Origin: Flavobacterium sp. 140616W15
GTDB taxonomy: Bacteria; Bacteroidota; Bacteroidia; Flavobacteriales; Flavobacteriaceae
Assembly (NCBI RefSeq): GCF_003668995.1
Contig: NZ_CP033068.1
Location: 992,001 to 1,056,000 of the forward strand
Length of the DNA: 64,000 nucleotides
Direction: 5' to 3'
In this document: in pieces, positions 8,597 through 17,386 of the stretch
Position numbering within the stretch: the first letter of the stretch is position 1
Layout: each line of letters starts with the position of its first letter
The notes under the pieces: model-generated
The model's database searches: none
What the model was told of the DNA's origin: nothing
What the model saw: the letters and a program-made list of their open reading frames with translations, nothing else
Translations under genes and position numbers: made by a program

Positions 8597-8626
8597 CAAA
8601 TGTATAAAGTTTTTGTGAACGACAAA
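8597..8626 (-). promoter_or_regulatory. Bacteroidota-type promoter of pyrE inside the Nudix gene
   Basis: On the minus strand the -33 box TTTG (8623-8626) and the -7 box TACATTTG (8597-8604) are 18 bases apart, close to the TTTG-N19-TAnnTTTG consensus of the phylum. The -7 box covers the ATG of the divergent Nudix gene at 8600. The pyrE start codon follows only 4 bases after the -7 box, so the mRNA would have almost no leader. Confidence 0.6.
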
Positions 8627-9211
8627 CCACTTTTTTTGACAAATGAAATCTCAAAAGAGACTAATTTTCAATTGTTCTTGTTGGAAAGTATTGACATAGA
8701 GCAAATTATTGTCAAAATGTTCCAAAATAAAATTCAAGCAGCTTATTTATATCATCCTGATGAGAAGGAGATTATGAAAACGTTAAAGTCAAAAATTCCT
8801 GTCAATAAAGCAGGAGGAGGACTAGTTTATAATAAAAAAGGTGAGGTGTTATTCATCTTCAGAAATGGAAAATGGGACTTGCCAAAAGGTGGAATTGAAA
8901 AAGGCGAATCGATCGAAGAGACCGCCATGCGCGAGGTAGAAGAGGAAACGGGAGTTGGGAAATTAACAATTACCAATAAATTACAGAAGACCTATCACGT
9001 TTTTAAACGCAATGGCAAGTACAAATTAAAAATTACACATTGGTTCGAAATGCATTCTGATTTTAAAGGGACACCACAAGGACAATTAGAAGAAGGAATC
9101 GAAAAAGTTGCGTGGTTGAACCCAGTGCAAATAAAAGAAGCGCTTAAAAACTCTTATGAAAACATCAAATTGTTGTTTGAAGAAGAGAATAAGGTTATTG
9201 TAAAAGAGTAA
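8600..9211 (+). CDS. NUDIX hydrolase
   Basis: This is a 203-residue protein with a Nudix domain in its C-terminal two thirds. The Nudix box runs from GGIEKGES through REVEEETGVG and fits GX5EX7REUXEEXGU, so it should bind Mg2+ and hydrolyse a nucleoside-diphosphate-linked substrate. The specific substrate cannot be read. The N-terminal 65 residues (MYKVFVNDKPLFLTNE...) form an extra domain seen in related flavobacterial proteins. It is divergent from pyrE with 7 bases between the starts. Confidence 0.93.
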   Translation: MYKVFVNDKPLFLTNEISKETNFQLFLLESIDIEQIIVKMFQNKIQAAYLYHPDEKEIMKTLKSKIPVNKAGGGLVYNKKGEVLFIFRNGKWDLPKGGIEKGESIEETAMREVEEETGVGKLTITNKLQKTYHVFKRNGKYKLKITHWFEMHSDFKGTPQGQLEEGIEKVAWLNPVQIKEALKNSYENIKLLFEEENKVIVKE

Positions 9212-9307
9212 AGATGTGAGATGTTTTTTGTGAAATGTGAAATGAAAAAAACTTAGCATCACAGAAACTTAGTTACTTATTAGCTTAATGATGGCGTGCC
9301 ACCATAT

Positions 9308-9350
9308 AAAAAAAGCCCCAATGAGCATTACGTTCATTGGGGCTTTTTTT
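9308..9350 (+). terminator. Strong terminator after the Nudix gene
   Basis: A perfect 17-bp stem (9308-9324 with 9334-9350) includes GCCCCAATGA, with a 9-base loop. It ends in seven T on the plus strand and has seven A on the other side, so it could work in both directions. Confidence 0.9.
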
Positions 9351-9612
9351 ATACGCTGTCGGGCTATACGCGCTACTTTGGTAGCTTGCTACTATCCCTC
9401 ACGCGAATGCTGTTTGTGGTTAACTAGTGTTCAGTCTTAGTTTTTAGTGGCTAATGATGGCATAATTTTTCATTTTAACTATTTCATGTCTCAAAAATCG
9501 TACTTTTGTTTTATACACAATGAGCAATAGATTGTGCAGTGCAAATCATTTTGACTGTATCGTACATAACAAAATATGTTTTTTATATATTGCTTGTTAT
9601 TACCCATAATAT
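9351..9612. other. Intergenic region with no gene
   Basis: The stretch between the terminator and the XRE gene has only short broken frames. It holds a -7-like TACTTTTG at 9501-9508 and further AT-rich sequence. I see no RNA gene. Confidence 0.5.
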
Positions 9613-9620
9613 TATCTTTG
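9613..9620 (+). promoter_or_regulatory. -7 box TATCTTTG of the XRE regulator
   Basis: The sequence matches TAnnTTTG and lies 4 bases before the ATG at 9625. A TTG 16 bases upstream is a weak -33 candidate. If this box is used, the transcript would be almost leaderless. Confidence 0.45.
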
Positions 9621-9624
9621 AATT

Positions 9625-10044
9625 ATGAGCACACTTACAAAACCAAACCATATAGGGCGAAAAATTAGCCGAATTCGTGAACTTCGTGATATGAAACAAG
9701 AAGCTTTGGTACAAGCTTTAGGTACAAATCAGCAAGCTATATCGGCTATGGAAAACAGCGAAACTATAGATGACGAAAAACTTATTGATGTAGCAAAAGC
9801 TTTGGGAGTGAGTGTTGAAGCACTTAAGAATTTCTCAGAAGAAAGTGTTATTAATTATTTTAATAATTTCTATGATAACAGTGCAAAAGGGCAAATATTA
9901 AATAATTCTTGCAGTAATCTTACTTTTAATCCATTAGATAAGTTAATCGAGGCTTATGATGAAAATAAAAAACTGTATGAACGTTTGGTTCAAGCTGAAA
10001 AAGATAAAGTTGAATTTTTAGAAAAAATATTGAAGGATAAATAA
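9625..10044 (+). CDS. XRE-family HTH transcriptional regulator
   Basis: This is a 139-residue DNA-binding protein. Residues about 10-65 form a Cro/CI-type helix-turn-helix (ISRIRELRDMKQEALVQALG, then QQAISAMENSE). A coiled-coil-like tail rich in K and E (LYERLVQAEKDKVEFLEKILK) probably mediates dimerisation. It is not next to a toxin gene in the same direction; the facing gene at 10134-10520 is a hypothetical on the other strand. The targets are unknown. Confidence 0.88.
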   Translation: MSTLTKPNHIGRKISRIRELRDMKQEALVQALGTNQQAISAMENSETIDDEKLIDVAKALGVSVEALKNFSEESVINYFNNFYDNSAKGQILNNSCSNLTFNPLDKLIEAYDENKKLYERLVQAEKDKVEFLEKILKDK

Positions 10045-10133
10045 TCTTTTATAGTACTAAAATCCAACTAAACGAAATATTCAGTTTGCTGATTGCTGTG
10101 CGAACACTTCGTAGAGCGGGGCAAGGTCGGGTA

Positions 10134-10520
10134 TTATACGCTACTACCATTTAAGGGAGAAGTTTGTAAAAAAGAACGCCACAATATTAATATTTCTTTA
10201 AAATCAATAAGTGGAATTTCTTGAATTAAAACACTATTTTGTGTTTCGAAATTTACAGTTGTATCTTTATAACGTACAAATAATTTATCTAAATATATCT
10301 CTCTTAAATATTCATCATTATAATGACCATCTGTTAAGATGAAATCTACATCAGCTATTATTTCAGTTACATCTTCTACATCTTTGAAAAAATGTAATAA
10401 ATATCCAAAAAAATCCCGTGTAACATTATGATTTGCATTCTTATGATATACTTTTTTACCATCATGATATGTAAAAACATCATTACTAAAACTTATATTG
10501 TAATTATCTAAAATACTCAT
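10134..10520 (-). CDS. Hypothetical protein (128 aa)
   Basis: I do not recognise this soluble 128-residue protein. It has no signal peptide or membrane segment and is rich in aromatic and acidic residues. The segment YLLHFFKDVEDVTEIIADVDFI looks like an alternating helix and strand pair. Size and acidity resemble polymorphic-toxin immunity proteins, but no toxin gene is adjacent, so this is only a guess. It faces the XRE gene tail-to-tail. Confidence 0.6.
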   Translation of the reverse strand: MSILDNYNISFSNDVFTYHDGKKVYHKNANHNVTRDFFGYLLHFFKDVEDVTEIIADVDFILTDGHYNDEYLREIYLDKLFVRYKDTTVNFETQNSVLIQEIPLIDFKEILILWRSFLQTSPLNGSSV

Positions 10521-10561
10521 ATTATATATTTTTATGGATTAATGTTAAGGTAAGAGCTTAT

Positions 10562-10658
10562 CCGATAGCACGGATTTGCAATCCGTTCCACATAGTAAAG
10601 CAAAATTCAATCTCATGGTTTCTTGTTGCGGGCACGGATTGCAAATCCGCGCTATCGG
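10562..10658. repeat. REP/BIME-like inverted repeat pair
   Basis: Two 25-base arms (10562-10586 and 10634-10658) are inverted copies with one mismatch. Each arm contains its own small palindrome around CGGATTTGCAATCCG. The arms frame 47 bases, and the right arm is followed by nine T. The organisation resembles repetitive extragenic palindromes that are mobilised by RAYT-type transposases. No such transposase is in the window. Confidence 0.65.
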
Positions 10659-10721
10659 TTTTTTTTTAAAAATTATTATCAAAGTATTTAGAAAATTATA
10701 TTTAAGACTACTATAAAATTT

Positions 10722-11393
10722 TTAATCTGTAGGGAATGGAGATTCTACTGTTTTGACAACACTTCCATTTAAACCATCTATTTGAATATTTATATAAGCT
10801 TTTTTTTCATAATTAGGATATCGAATAACCCAATAATTTTTATTATCAGGAATGGACTTATATTTAGATATAGTAGTTGTATAACCACTCTCTTTTTTTT
10901 CTAATGAGATTCCATTTTCTTGACAATATGAAAACACTTGATCATTAGTGTATATAAAGCCATTGTCAAAATCTTCAGTAGAGACTAGATCTCCATTCTC
11001 TGAATAGGTATACCATTTCCCTATTTTAAATCCAAACCAACAATAAATTCCTTTTATTTTTATGTTATTATTAGGATAAAACTCTTTATATATCCCTATT
11101 ATTGGATTTTCTGAATAATCATATCCGGAAAATGCACTACCAGTTTCATATCCTTTAGAATAATAAACGATAGTTTTCCCGTCCTTATTTCTAACATTAT
11201 ATGAATTATCTGTTTTAGTTATATAAGTGTTTTTATTTGTTTTACTTGTTCGAATTTCATCAGGAAGATTTGATATTTCTAATTTTTCGATAGAATTATT
11301 TATTGCTGGTTTTTTTGTTTTTATATTTTTATTTGTGGTGCATCCTTGGATAATTAATAATAATACTAGGGCTATATGTATTAAACGTTTCAT
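10722..11393 (-). CDS. Hypothetical lipoprotein with MORN-like segment
   Basis: This 223-residue protein has a lipoprotein signal (LLLIIQGC, Cys about residue 18). The middle contains KIKGIYCWFGFKIGKWYTYSENGDLVS, which resembles the 'G.w..y..nG.l....y..G' repeats of MORN/YwqK-type proteins. The function is unknown. It would be anchored to the outer or inner membrane facing the periplasm. It stands alone between two repeat elements. Confidence 0.7.
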   Translation of the reverse strand: MKRLIHIALVLLLIIQGCTTNKNIKTKKPAINNSIEKLEISNLPDEIRTSKTNKNTYITKTDNSYNVRNKDGKTIVYYSKGYETGSAFSGYDYSENPIIGIYKEFYPNNNIKIKGIYCWFGFKIGKWYTYSENGDLVSTEDFDNGFIYTNDQVFSYCQENGISLEKKESGYTTTISKYKSIPDNKNYWVIRYPNYEKKAYINIQIDGLNGSVVKTVESPFPTD

Positions 11394-11573
11394 AAAATGT
11401 CATTTTTTAAGGTTCTATTTGTGAAGCTTGTCTTGCTATTTTTCTTTGACAATTCCATAATGATACACGATTAATGTTGATTTTGTGAAAATAATCGATT
11501 ATATTTTCTGTGAAGTAAGGTTCATATGTAAATTGAGCGAATTTTGAAGCTTTATAAGCAGAAAAACTATTTA

Positions 11574-11605
11574 TCTTTGTCAAAGTTGAAAAACTTTGAC
11601 AAAGA
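11574..11605. repeat. Perfect 14-bp stem palindrome (tctttgtcaaagtt)
   Basis: The arms 11574-11587 and 11592-11605 are perfectly complementary with a GAAA loop, a typical stable tetraloop. There is no T-run on either side, so it is not a classic terminator. It sits between a lipoprotein gene and the M14 carboxypeptidase remnant and may be a copy of a dispersed palindromic repeat. Confidence 0.6.
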
Positions 11606-11733
11606 TTTGTAAAACAGCTTTGCGACCTTTGAGTTTTCAAGATAATTTAAATAAAAATCTTTGCTTCCGATAGCTATCGGGATTGCGGTTAAATTTCAAT
11701 CTAGTCCGCATTTTTCTTCTAACAAAAAACATC

Positions 11734-13460
11734 TCACAGTAATCGATAAACCGGATACTGCATATGTGCCTTTTCATAATACGCAGAATGTTTATATATC
11801 CAATCTAATTGTGCTTCAGGGTTTTTGGCTAGCTTTGGATCATTGAGTTTGGCTTGTTCCAAATCAGCTTTTAATTTTGGATTATCTTTTAGGAGTTTAG
11901 CGGCTGTATCTTCAAAAACATATTCTGAATACCCTTCTTTTTGCTGTAGCATGGTATCGAAGAAATTCCAGTTAAAGAACGAATCAACACCTTCGGGTTC
12001 TAATGTTTCTAACAAGTATTTAATTGCTTTTTGTTGGGTCGAGAATACATAATCGCCTTTGTGAAAAGGAACTTTTATTATCTGAGAAGTCACTTTAGTA
12101 TTTCGATGTAAATAATGTCCTTCGTAAGCTGAATTTGTTGTTTTAAAATCGGCAATTCTATAGCTTTCAACTTCTATTATTGTATCTTTTTTTAGTTGTG
12201 TGTAGGTAACGCCATTACTTTTGAGTAAATCGATCACATTCCAGAATCCTTTAGGAATAATATAGGCTGTAGGAACAGTAATATCCTTAACCGATTTGAA
12301 TTCTTTTATATAAGGAATGTCTTTTTTGTATGGTTTTGTTCTGTCGTAAAATAATCTATCTCCTGTTGTGGCTTCACTCTTTTTATGACTTGCTTCATAA
12401 CCTAAGAATGAAAAGGTTGTCATTTTTGTGCTATCAATTTCCCATTTAATAGTATATGGTTTTTTAGGAGCGTATTGCGCTTCGTTTTTTAAGCGCATTT
12501 CCTTTATTTTCTTGTAATTTGCATCTGTAAAATCAATTGTAGATGTCATATATTCGTAGGTAGCTTTTACGCGATCGGCATAATTTTTAAGCATATGTGT
12601 TTCGACCACAAAACCGATGGTATTAAAAAGGGAAGTGTAACCAGTTGTGTAACGCGGACTATCTGAAAATTGTATAAATCCATTATCAGGAGTTTCTTCA
12701 AATGCATTGACATAAGGAGTTGTTTCCAGATTTTTTTCTGTAAATCGTTAACCAATGCTGGCATCATTTCCTGATTTAGATAATCGCCTAAAACAGTACC
12801 TAATTTATTATGTTGTGTCATAATATAAGTCAGTTTGTATTGGTAATCAGAACCATTACTTACGTGGTTGTCGATAAAAACATCAGGGTTTGTTTTATGA
12901 AAAATTTCTACAAAACTTTTGGTGTTGCGGGTATCTGATTTAATTAAATCACGGTTTAAGTCATAGTTTCTGGCGTTTCCGCGAAAACCATATTCTTCTG
13001 GACCATCCTGATTGGCTCTTGTAGTGGAGTTTCTGTTTAATGCTCCACCAATATTATAAACAGGAATTGTTACTATCACAGTGTTTTTTGGTGCTTTTAT
13101 CTTTCCTAAAGCCAAATCTCTAAACAATTGCATAGTTGCATCAATTCCGTCTGGTTCACCAGCGTGAATACCATTATTAAGAAGAATTACAGCTTTGCTT
13201 TTTTTGATTACATTAAAATCAAATTGCTTATCAGGATTAAAAGTGATCATGTGCAGCGGATAACCACTGTCTGTCAGTCCCATTTCCTGCATTTTGATAG
13301 TCGGAAAATCATGTGCAAGAAGCATATAGTATTTTATGGTTTCTTGGTAATTAGCTGATTGGTTTCTGTTTCCTTTCTCGAAAAAAGTGTCGTATTTATT
13401 GCTTTTTTGAGCAAAAAGGGTAAGTGTGAAAAGTGAAATGACAATAGTAAAAAGTCTCAT
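11734..13460 (-). pseudogene. M14 zinc carboxypeptidase, frameshifted at an A7 run
   Basis: Two overlapping frames make one exported M14-family metallopeptidase of about 575 residues. The 5' part (12567-13460) has a signal peptide (MRLFTIVISLFTLTLFAQ), the zinc ligands His and Glu in HAGEPDG, the region RGNARNYDLNRD and the third zinc His in DNHVSNG. The reading frame changes at the seven-T tract 12731-12737 (A7 in the coding sense). One more A would give QKKNLETTPYVNAFEE and continue into FVVETHML, with the catalytic Glu, and the 3' part down to 11734. The homology is intact on both sides, so this is either a recent inactivation or a one-base sequence error. Confidence 0.85.
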
Positions 13461-13792
13461 GGTTTGGTTTTTAATAGAAAAATCAAATATAAAGTTTTAT
13501 TTGTTTCAGGTTTCAAGTTTTAAGCTGAAATGAGAGTAGTCTTATTTTGATGTATTTATAGTGAAATATAGTAACTTGTTTTTTGCAAAGCCTTAAAGTT
13601 TAGTTTTTTAGCGGTATTTCGAGGTTAAATGCAAAAAGCTTTGCGAACTTTGTGGTAAAATAACTTGACATTAAAATAAAACCAGCACTTTGAAACTTAT
13701 AATCGTATAAGCTTTCTCATAAATTATATAACTTTTTTTATTTTATAATTAAGACTTTTGATATGTTCTAACTATTAAACCCCAAAAAAATC
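13461..13792. repeat. Intergenic region with left copy of a direct repeat
   Basis: This 332-base stretch has no gene. Positions about 13475-13585 match about 15140-15240 on the other side of the sugar dehydrogenase gene, in the same orientation. Both contain AAGTTTTATTTGTTTCAGG and GAAATGAGAGTAG. Farther right are 'gcaaaaagctttgcgaactttg' segments of the dispersed GCAAAG repeat type. Confidence 0.6.
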
Positions 13793-15019
13793 ATGAGAAA
13801 TATTAACCAAATTGCTATTGTTTCGAGTGTGCTAATAAGTTTATTAAGCTGCTCTAGTGATAAAGATGTCGATGTAAATCCAGGTACAACAACAAATCCT
13901 GTAGAAGGAAATGCCGCTAATACAACTTACAAACCAGCATTTGAAGGACAAACCCGAATAAGGGGTGTGCAAACCAATACACCTTACGAGGGAGTTGTTA
14001 TTGCTACAACATTAACAAGCCCGTGGGGAATTACAAGTCTTACTGATGGCAGATTATTAATCACCGAAAAAACAGGAACAATGCGTATTGCTACAACAGC
14101 TGGAGTAGTAAGTAGCGCAATTACAGGTATTCCTGCCGTTAATTCTGCTGGGCAGGGAGGTTTATTAGGACTATGTATTGATCCGGATTTTGCAACTAAT
14201 CGTATGATTTACTGGGTTTTTGCAGAAGCTACAGCTGGCGGAAACAATACAGCAGTAGCCAAAGGAAAATTAGCAGCTGATGAAAAAACAATCGAAGGCG
14301 CAACCGTTATTTACAGGGCTAAACCAGCCAATGCAAGTACACTTCATTATGGCGGACGTATTCTTTTTGATAAAACAGGTTTTCTTGTTGTAAGTACTGG
14401 AGAAAGATCTGTACTTGAAACCAGACCTTTAGCGCAATCAGTTACAACAGGTTTAGGTAAAGTAGTCAGAATTACAAAAGAGGGACAACCTGCAACTGGA
14501 AATCCTACTTTTACGCAAGCTGGAGCTTTACCGGAATTATATAGTATTGGTCATAGAAATCCACAGGGTTTAGCGCTTAATCCAGTTACTAATGAAGTTT
14601 GGCTTGCCGAGCACGGACCACGTGGAGGAGATGAAATCAATCGTATAAAAGCAGGTGCAAATTATGGATGGCCAACCATTACATACGGAATAGAATACAG
14701 CGGAGAAAAAATTGGAGCGGGAATTCAGCAGCAAGATGGTTTAGAGCAGCCGGTTTACTATTGGGATCCAGTGGTTTCACCAAGTGGAATGACTTTCTAT
14801 ACAGGAAATCGTGTTCCGGAATGGCAAAATAATCTTTTCATAGGGGCTTTAAGCGGGATGCATATCGTACGCCTTGCTATAAAAGACAATAAAGTTGTTG
14901 GCGAAGAAAGACTTTTGGCTTCAGAAAACCAGCGTTTTAGAGATGTTACTCAAGGAAAAGACGGAGCATTATATGCTGTTACTGATGGAGGAAGACTTTA
15001 TAAGATTGACAAGAAATAA
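13793..15019 (+). CDS. PQQ-dependent sugar dehydrogenase-like lipoprotein
   Basis: This 408-residue protein belongs to the glucose/sorbosone dehydrogenase family of six-bladed propellers that use PQQ to oxidise aldose sugars in the periplasm. The lipobox LLSC (Cys 20) is followed by a Thr/Asn-rich linker and then the propeller. Family motifs are PWGI, GQGGLLGLCIDPDF, HYGGRILFD, YSIGHRNPQGLA and WLAEHGPRGGDEIN (expected cofactor and metal region), then NYGWPTITYG. The length is normal. No PQQ biosynthesis genes are nearby, so the cofactor may come from elsewhere or the enzyme may be an apo-type relative. Confidence 0.9.
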   Translation: MRNINQIAIVSSVLISLLSCSSDKDVDVNPGTTTNPVEGNAANTTYKPAFEGQTRIRGVQTNTPYEGVVIATTLTSPWGITSLTDGRLLITEKTGTMRIATTAGVVSSAITGIPAVNSAGQGGLLGLCIDPDFATNRMIYWVFAEATAGGNNTAVAKGKLAADEKTIEGATVIYRAKPANASTLHYGGRILFDKTGFLVVSTGERSVLETRPLAQSVTTGLGKVVRITKEGQPATGNPTFTQAGALPELYSIGHRNPQGLALNPVTNEVWLAEHGPRGGDEINRIKAGANYGWPTITYGIEYSGEKIGAGIQQQDGLEQPVYYWDPVVSPSGMTFYTGNRVPEWQNNLFIGALSGMHIVRLAIKDNKVVGEERLLASENQRFRDVTQGKDGALYAVTDGGRLYKIDKK

Positions 15020-15399
15020 TAATCAATTTCTATAAATATCTTACTTTCACAAGCCTTCTTAATCACTAAAATTAGTGCTGTGAAAAGTTTCCCGACTTCG
15101 TATAGCAATTTAAGAATACTTCAAAGAGCGGGGTTATAATAGAAAATAAATATGAAGTTTTATTTGTTTCAGGTTTCAAGTTGAAATGAGAGTAGAGTTA
15201 CTCAGGTATATTTACAGTAAAACACATTAACTTATTTCTAGCAAATTTGCAATACTACAAAGAAACTAAACGGTGTATAGCTCTTTGCTCTCAAAAGCTA
15301 GTGGGATTGCGGTAAAATCTGCACAAAGTTTAACCGCAATTCAACTTGAAGCTTGAAACCTGAAACTTGAAACAAAAAAAACTTGAAACAAATTCCCGA
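15020..15399. repeat. Intergenic region with right copy of the direct repeat
   Basis: There is no gene in this 380-base gap. It holds the second copy of the repeat also seen at 13475-13585 (here about 15140-15240). A cluster of 'cttgaaacctgaaacttgaaac' motifs lies near 15345-15390. Such motifs recur at 13510 and 18450 and look like a flavobacterial intergenic repeat. Confidence 0.55.
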
Positions 15400-16812
15400 T
15401 CACAAATGTTTAGCGAGTTCGATAATCCCCTCTTCGATTTGTTGTTCAGTTAGGGAGGCGTAGCCAAGTCTGAAACCTGATATGGGTTTATTGAAGCTAA
15501 ACTTTTCGGGTGTCATGATTTTTATCCCTTTTAAAAGAAGTTTATCTGCAATTTCGAAGATGTTTACGGGTGAATTGGGTACAATCCAAAAGGCTAAGCC
15601 ACCTTCAGGTTTTACGAAAGTTGTTTTGTCTTTTAGGTATTTATTGCAAATGGTTTCAAAATAATCTCTTTTGGCTTTGTAAATGACAGTTGTTCTTTTG
15701 AGGTGTCTTTTTATTTCACCCTCATTTATCAGTTGTAAAACTGCTTCTTCCATTATATTGTCGCCTTGTACATCGATTATCTTTCGATGTTTGGCCACTT
15801 GTTCTACAGTTTCTGGATTGCTTACCAAATAACCAATTCTCAATGCTGGCGCAACAATTTTGCTTAATGTTCCTATATAAACCGTGTTTTTGGCATTGTT
15901 GTAACTCGAAATAGGTAAGATTGGTCTTTGCCCGAAATGGAATTCGTTGTCATAATCATCTTCTATGATTGTAAAACCGTATGTATTGGATAATTCTACG
16001 AGCTTTAATCTTCTTTTTAAGCTCAATGTTACAGTCGTTGGAAATTGATGGTGCGGTGTAACGTAAATGGCTTTAATATTCTTGTATTTCGTTAGGTATT
16101 CTTCGACTTCATCAATTATCAACCCATCTTTGTCAACATTTATAGGGAGTAATTGAGCTCCGGCATTTTCAAATGTTTCCCAAGCAGGTTTGTATCCAGG
16201 GTTTTCGACCATTATATAATCTCCTTTGGTAAACAAACAATGGGAAGCGAGGTACATAGCCATTTGGCTTCCTCGGGTAATACATATCTCATCAGGAGTA
16301 ATATTCATTCCTCTTTTAAAATTTAGCATTTGAACAATGGCTTTTCTGAATTCTAAATTCCCAAGTTCGTTGCTATAACCCATTATCTGCCAGCGAGATT
16401 TTCGATTAAAAATCTGTCTGTAAGCCCTCGCCAGTTCATTCATTGGCGCAATTCGACTATCGGGAATACCATCGTCAAAAACTAAAAGCGGTTTTACTTC
16501 TTTAGTTATAGATTCAATTTTCCTCTTATGATTTGTAGTTTCGGTAACGATAGGTAAAATATCGGCAACAAAAGTGCCTTTCCTTTCCATTGTAATAAGC
16601 CAACCTTCGGCTATGAGAACATCTAAGGCTTCAATAACTGTATTTCTATTCACTTTAAGTAGTCCAGCAAGTTGCCTGCTTCCTGGTAAAGCATTTCCGT
16701 TATTGAGAACTCCTGTTTTTATAGCTTCAATAATTGCATCAGCGATTTGGAGATAAATTGCTTTATCAGAATTATTGTTTATCTGAATTTCTAATTGCCA
16801 AGGTCTTAACAT
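15400..16812 (-). CDS. MocR/PdxR-type regulator (GntR HTH fused to aminotransferase fold)
   Basis: This 470-residue protein has an N-terminal GntR winged helix (about residues 15-85, with NALPGSRQLAGLLKVNRNTV) joined to a fold-type I PLP domain. The PLP region includes TRGSQMAMYLASH, YVTPHHQFPTTVTLS, IIEDDYDNEF and the Schiff-base Lys in GTLSKIVAPALRIGY. Proteins of this kind bind PLP and a ligand and act as regulators rather than enzymes. It is divergent from a cupin gene and a DapA-like gene, its likely targets. An inverted repeat (TGGACTA/TAGTCCA) spans its start codon. The pdxST genes are absent, so the PdxR label is not justified. Confidence 0.92.
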   Translation of the reverse strand: MLRPWQLEIQINNNSDKAIYLQIADAIIEAIKTGVLNNGNALPGSRQLAGLLKVNRNTVIEALDVLIAEGWLITMERKGTFVADILPIVTETTNHKRKIESITKEVKPLLVFDDGIPDSRIAPMNELARAYRQIFNRKSRWQIMGYSNELGNLEFRKAIVQMLNFKRGMNITPDEICITRGSQMAMYLASHCLFTKGDYIMVENPGYKPAWETFENAGAQLLPINVDKDGLIIDEVEEYLTKYKNIKAIYVTPHHQFPTTVTLSLKRRLKLVELSNTYGFTIIEDDYDNEFHFGQRPILPISSYNNAKNTVYIGTLSKIVAPALRIGYLVSNPETVEQVAKHRKIIDVQGDNIMEEAVLQLINEGEIKRHLKRTTVIYKAKRDYFETICNKYLKDKTTFVKPEGGLAFWIVPNSPVNIFEIADKLLLKGIKIMTPEKFSFNKPISGFRLGYASLTEQQIEEGIIELAKHL

Positions 16813-16813
16813 C

Positions 16814-16857
16814 TGGACTAGGTATTTGTGTTTAAACTGTGTTATATGGGTAGTCCA
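16814..16857. promoter_or_regulatory. Candidate MocR operator (TGGACTA-N30-TAGTCCA)
   Basis: Perfect 7-bp inverted half-sites lie at 16814-16820 and 16851-16857 in the divergent gap. The left arm begins just beyond the regulator start at 16812. The right arm is just upstream of a -7-like box TAATTTTG (16867-16874) that would serve the cupin gene. This placement suits activation of the cupin operon and autorepression. It is inferred from position and symmetry only. Confidence 0.55.
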
Positions 16858-16866
16858 AAGTTACGG

Positions 16867-16874
16867 TAATTTTG
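16867..16874 (+). promoter_or_regulatory. -7 box TAATTTTG of the cupin-aldolase operon
   Basis: The sequence fits TAnnTTTG and is 38 bases before the ATG at 16912. No TTG is at the usual -33 distance, as expected for an activator-dependent promoter. Confidence 0.45.
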
Positions 16875-16911
16875 TAACGCAATAATGCAAAAACAAATAA
16901 ATTATATAATT

Positions 16912-17370
16912 ATGGAAACTAAAAAACAATTTTCATCAAAAGACTTTCATGAAACATTTGCACGACCAACTTTTGTGATGCCAGAAAAATTAATACACAA
17001 AAATGTTGAGCAAGAGGGAGTTCATAACCAATTTTCTACGGAAAGAAAGCATCCTGTTTTCTTTATTGATCTTCCTAGTAAAAATGTAAGTATGACTATT
17101 GGTGGTTTATTGCCAGATCAAATGACAAACAGACACAGACATACTTATGAAACGGTATTGTATGTAATCGAGGGGCACGGTTATACCGAAGTTGAAGATG
17201 TAAAAGTAGAGTGGAAGGCTGGTGATGCTGTTTATATTCCGAGTTGGGCTTGGCACAGACACAAGAATTTGAGCAGTGAAGTATCGGCTAAATATATTGC
17301 TTGTGAAAACGCACCTCAGCTTCAGAATTTAGGAGTTGCATTACGTGAAGAAGAAGGAAGAGATCTTTAA
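16912..17370 (+). CDS. Cupin-domain protein
   Basis: This 152-residue protein has a single cupin barrel. The first cupin motif is RHRHTYETVLYVIEGHGYTEV with metal-ligand His residues, and the second is WKAGDAVYIPSWAWHRHKN. It may be a small dioxygenase, an isomerase or a binding protein; the substrate is unknown. I use the ATG at 16912 (METKKQFSS) because an in-frame ATG at 16885 adds nine residues unlike the family and lies close to the predicted transcription start. It is followed after 16 bases by the DapA-like gene. Confidence 0.85.
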   Translation: METKKQFSSKDFHETFARPTFVMPEKLIHKNVEQEGVHNQFSTERKHPVFFIDLPSKNVSMTIGGLLPDQMTNRHRHTYETVLYVIEGHGYTEVEDVKVEWKAGDAVYIPSWAWHRHKNLSSEVSAKYIACENAPQLQNLGVALREEEGRDL

Positions 17371-17386
17371 CTAAAAAGAAAAGTAA

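Noticed and set aside
9361..9624. Remnant of a transposase or tRNA in the gap
   Set aside because: No tRNA fold or conserved protein text was found.
11407..11640. 77-codon minus-strand frame
   Set aside because: It runs through a perfect palindrome (11574-11605), has no coding-like pattern, no domain and no promoter. I treat it as chance.
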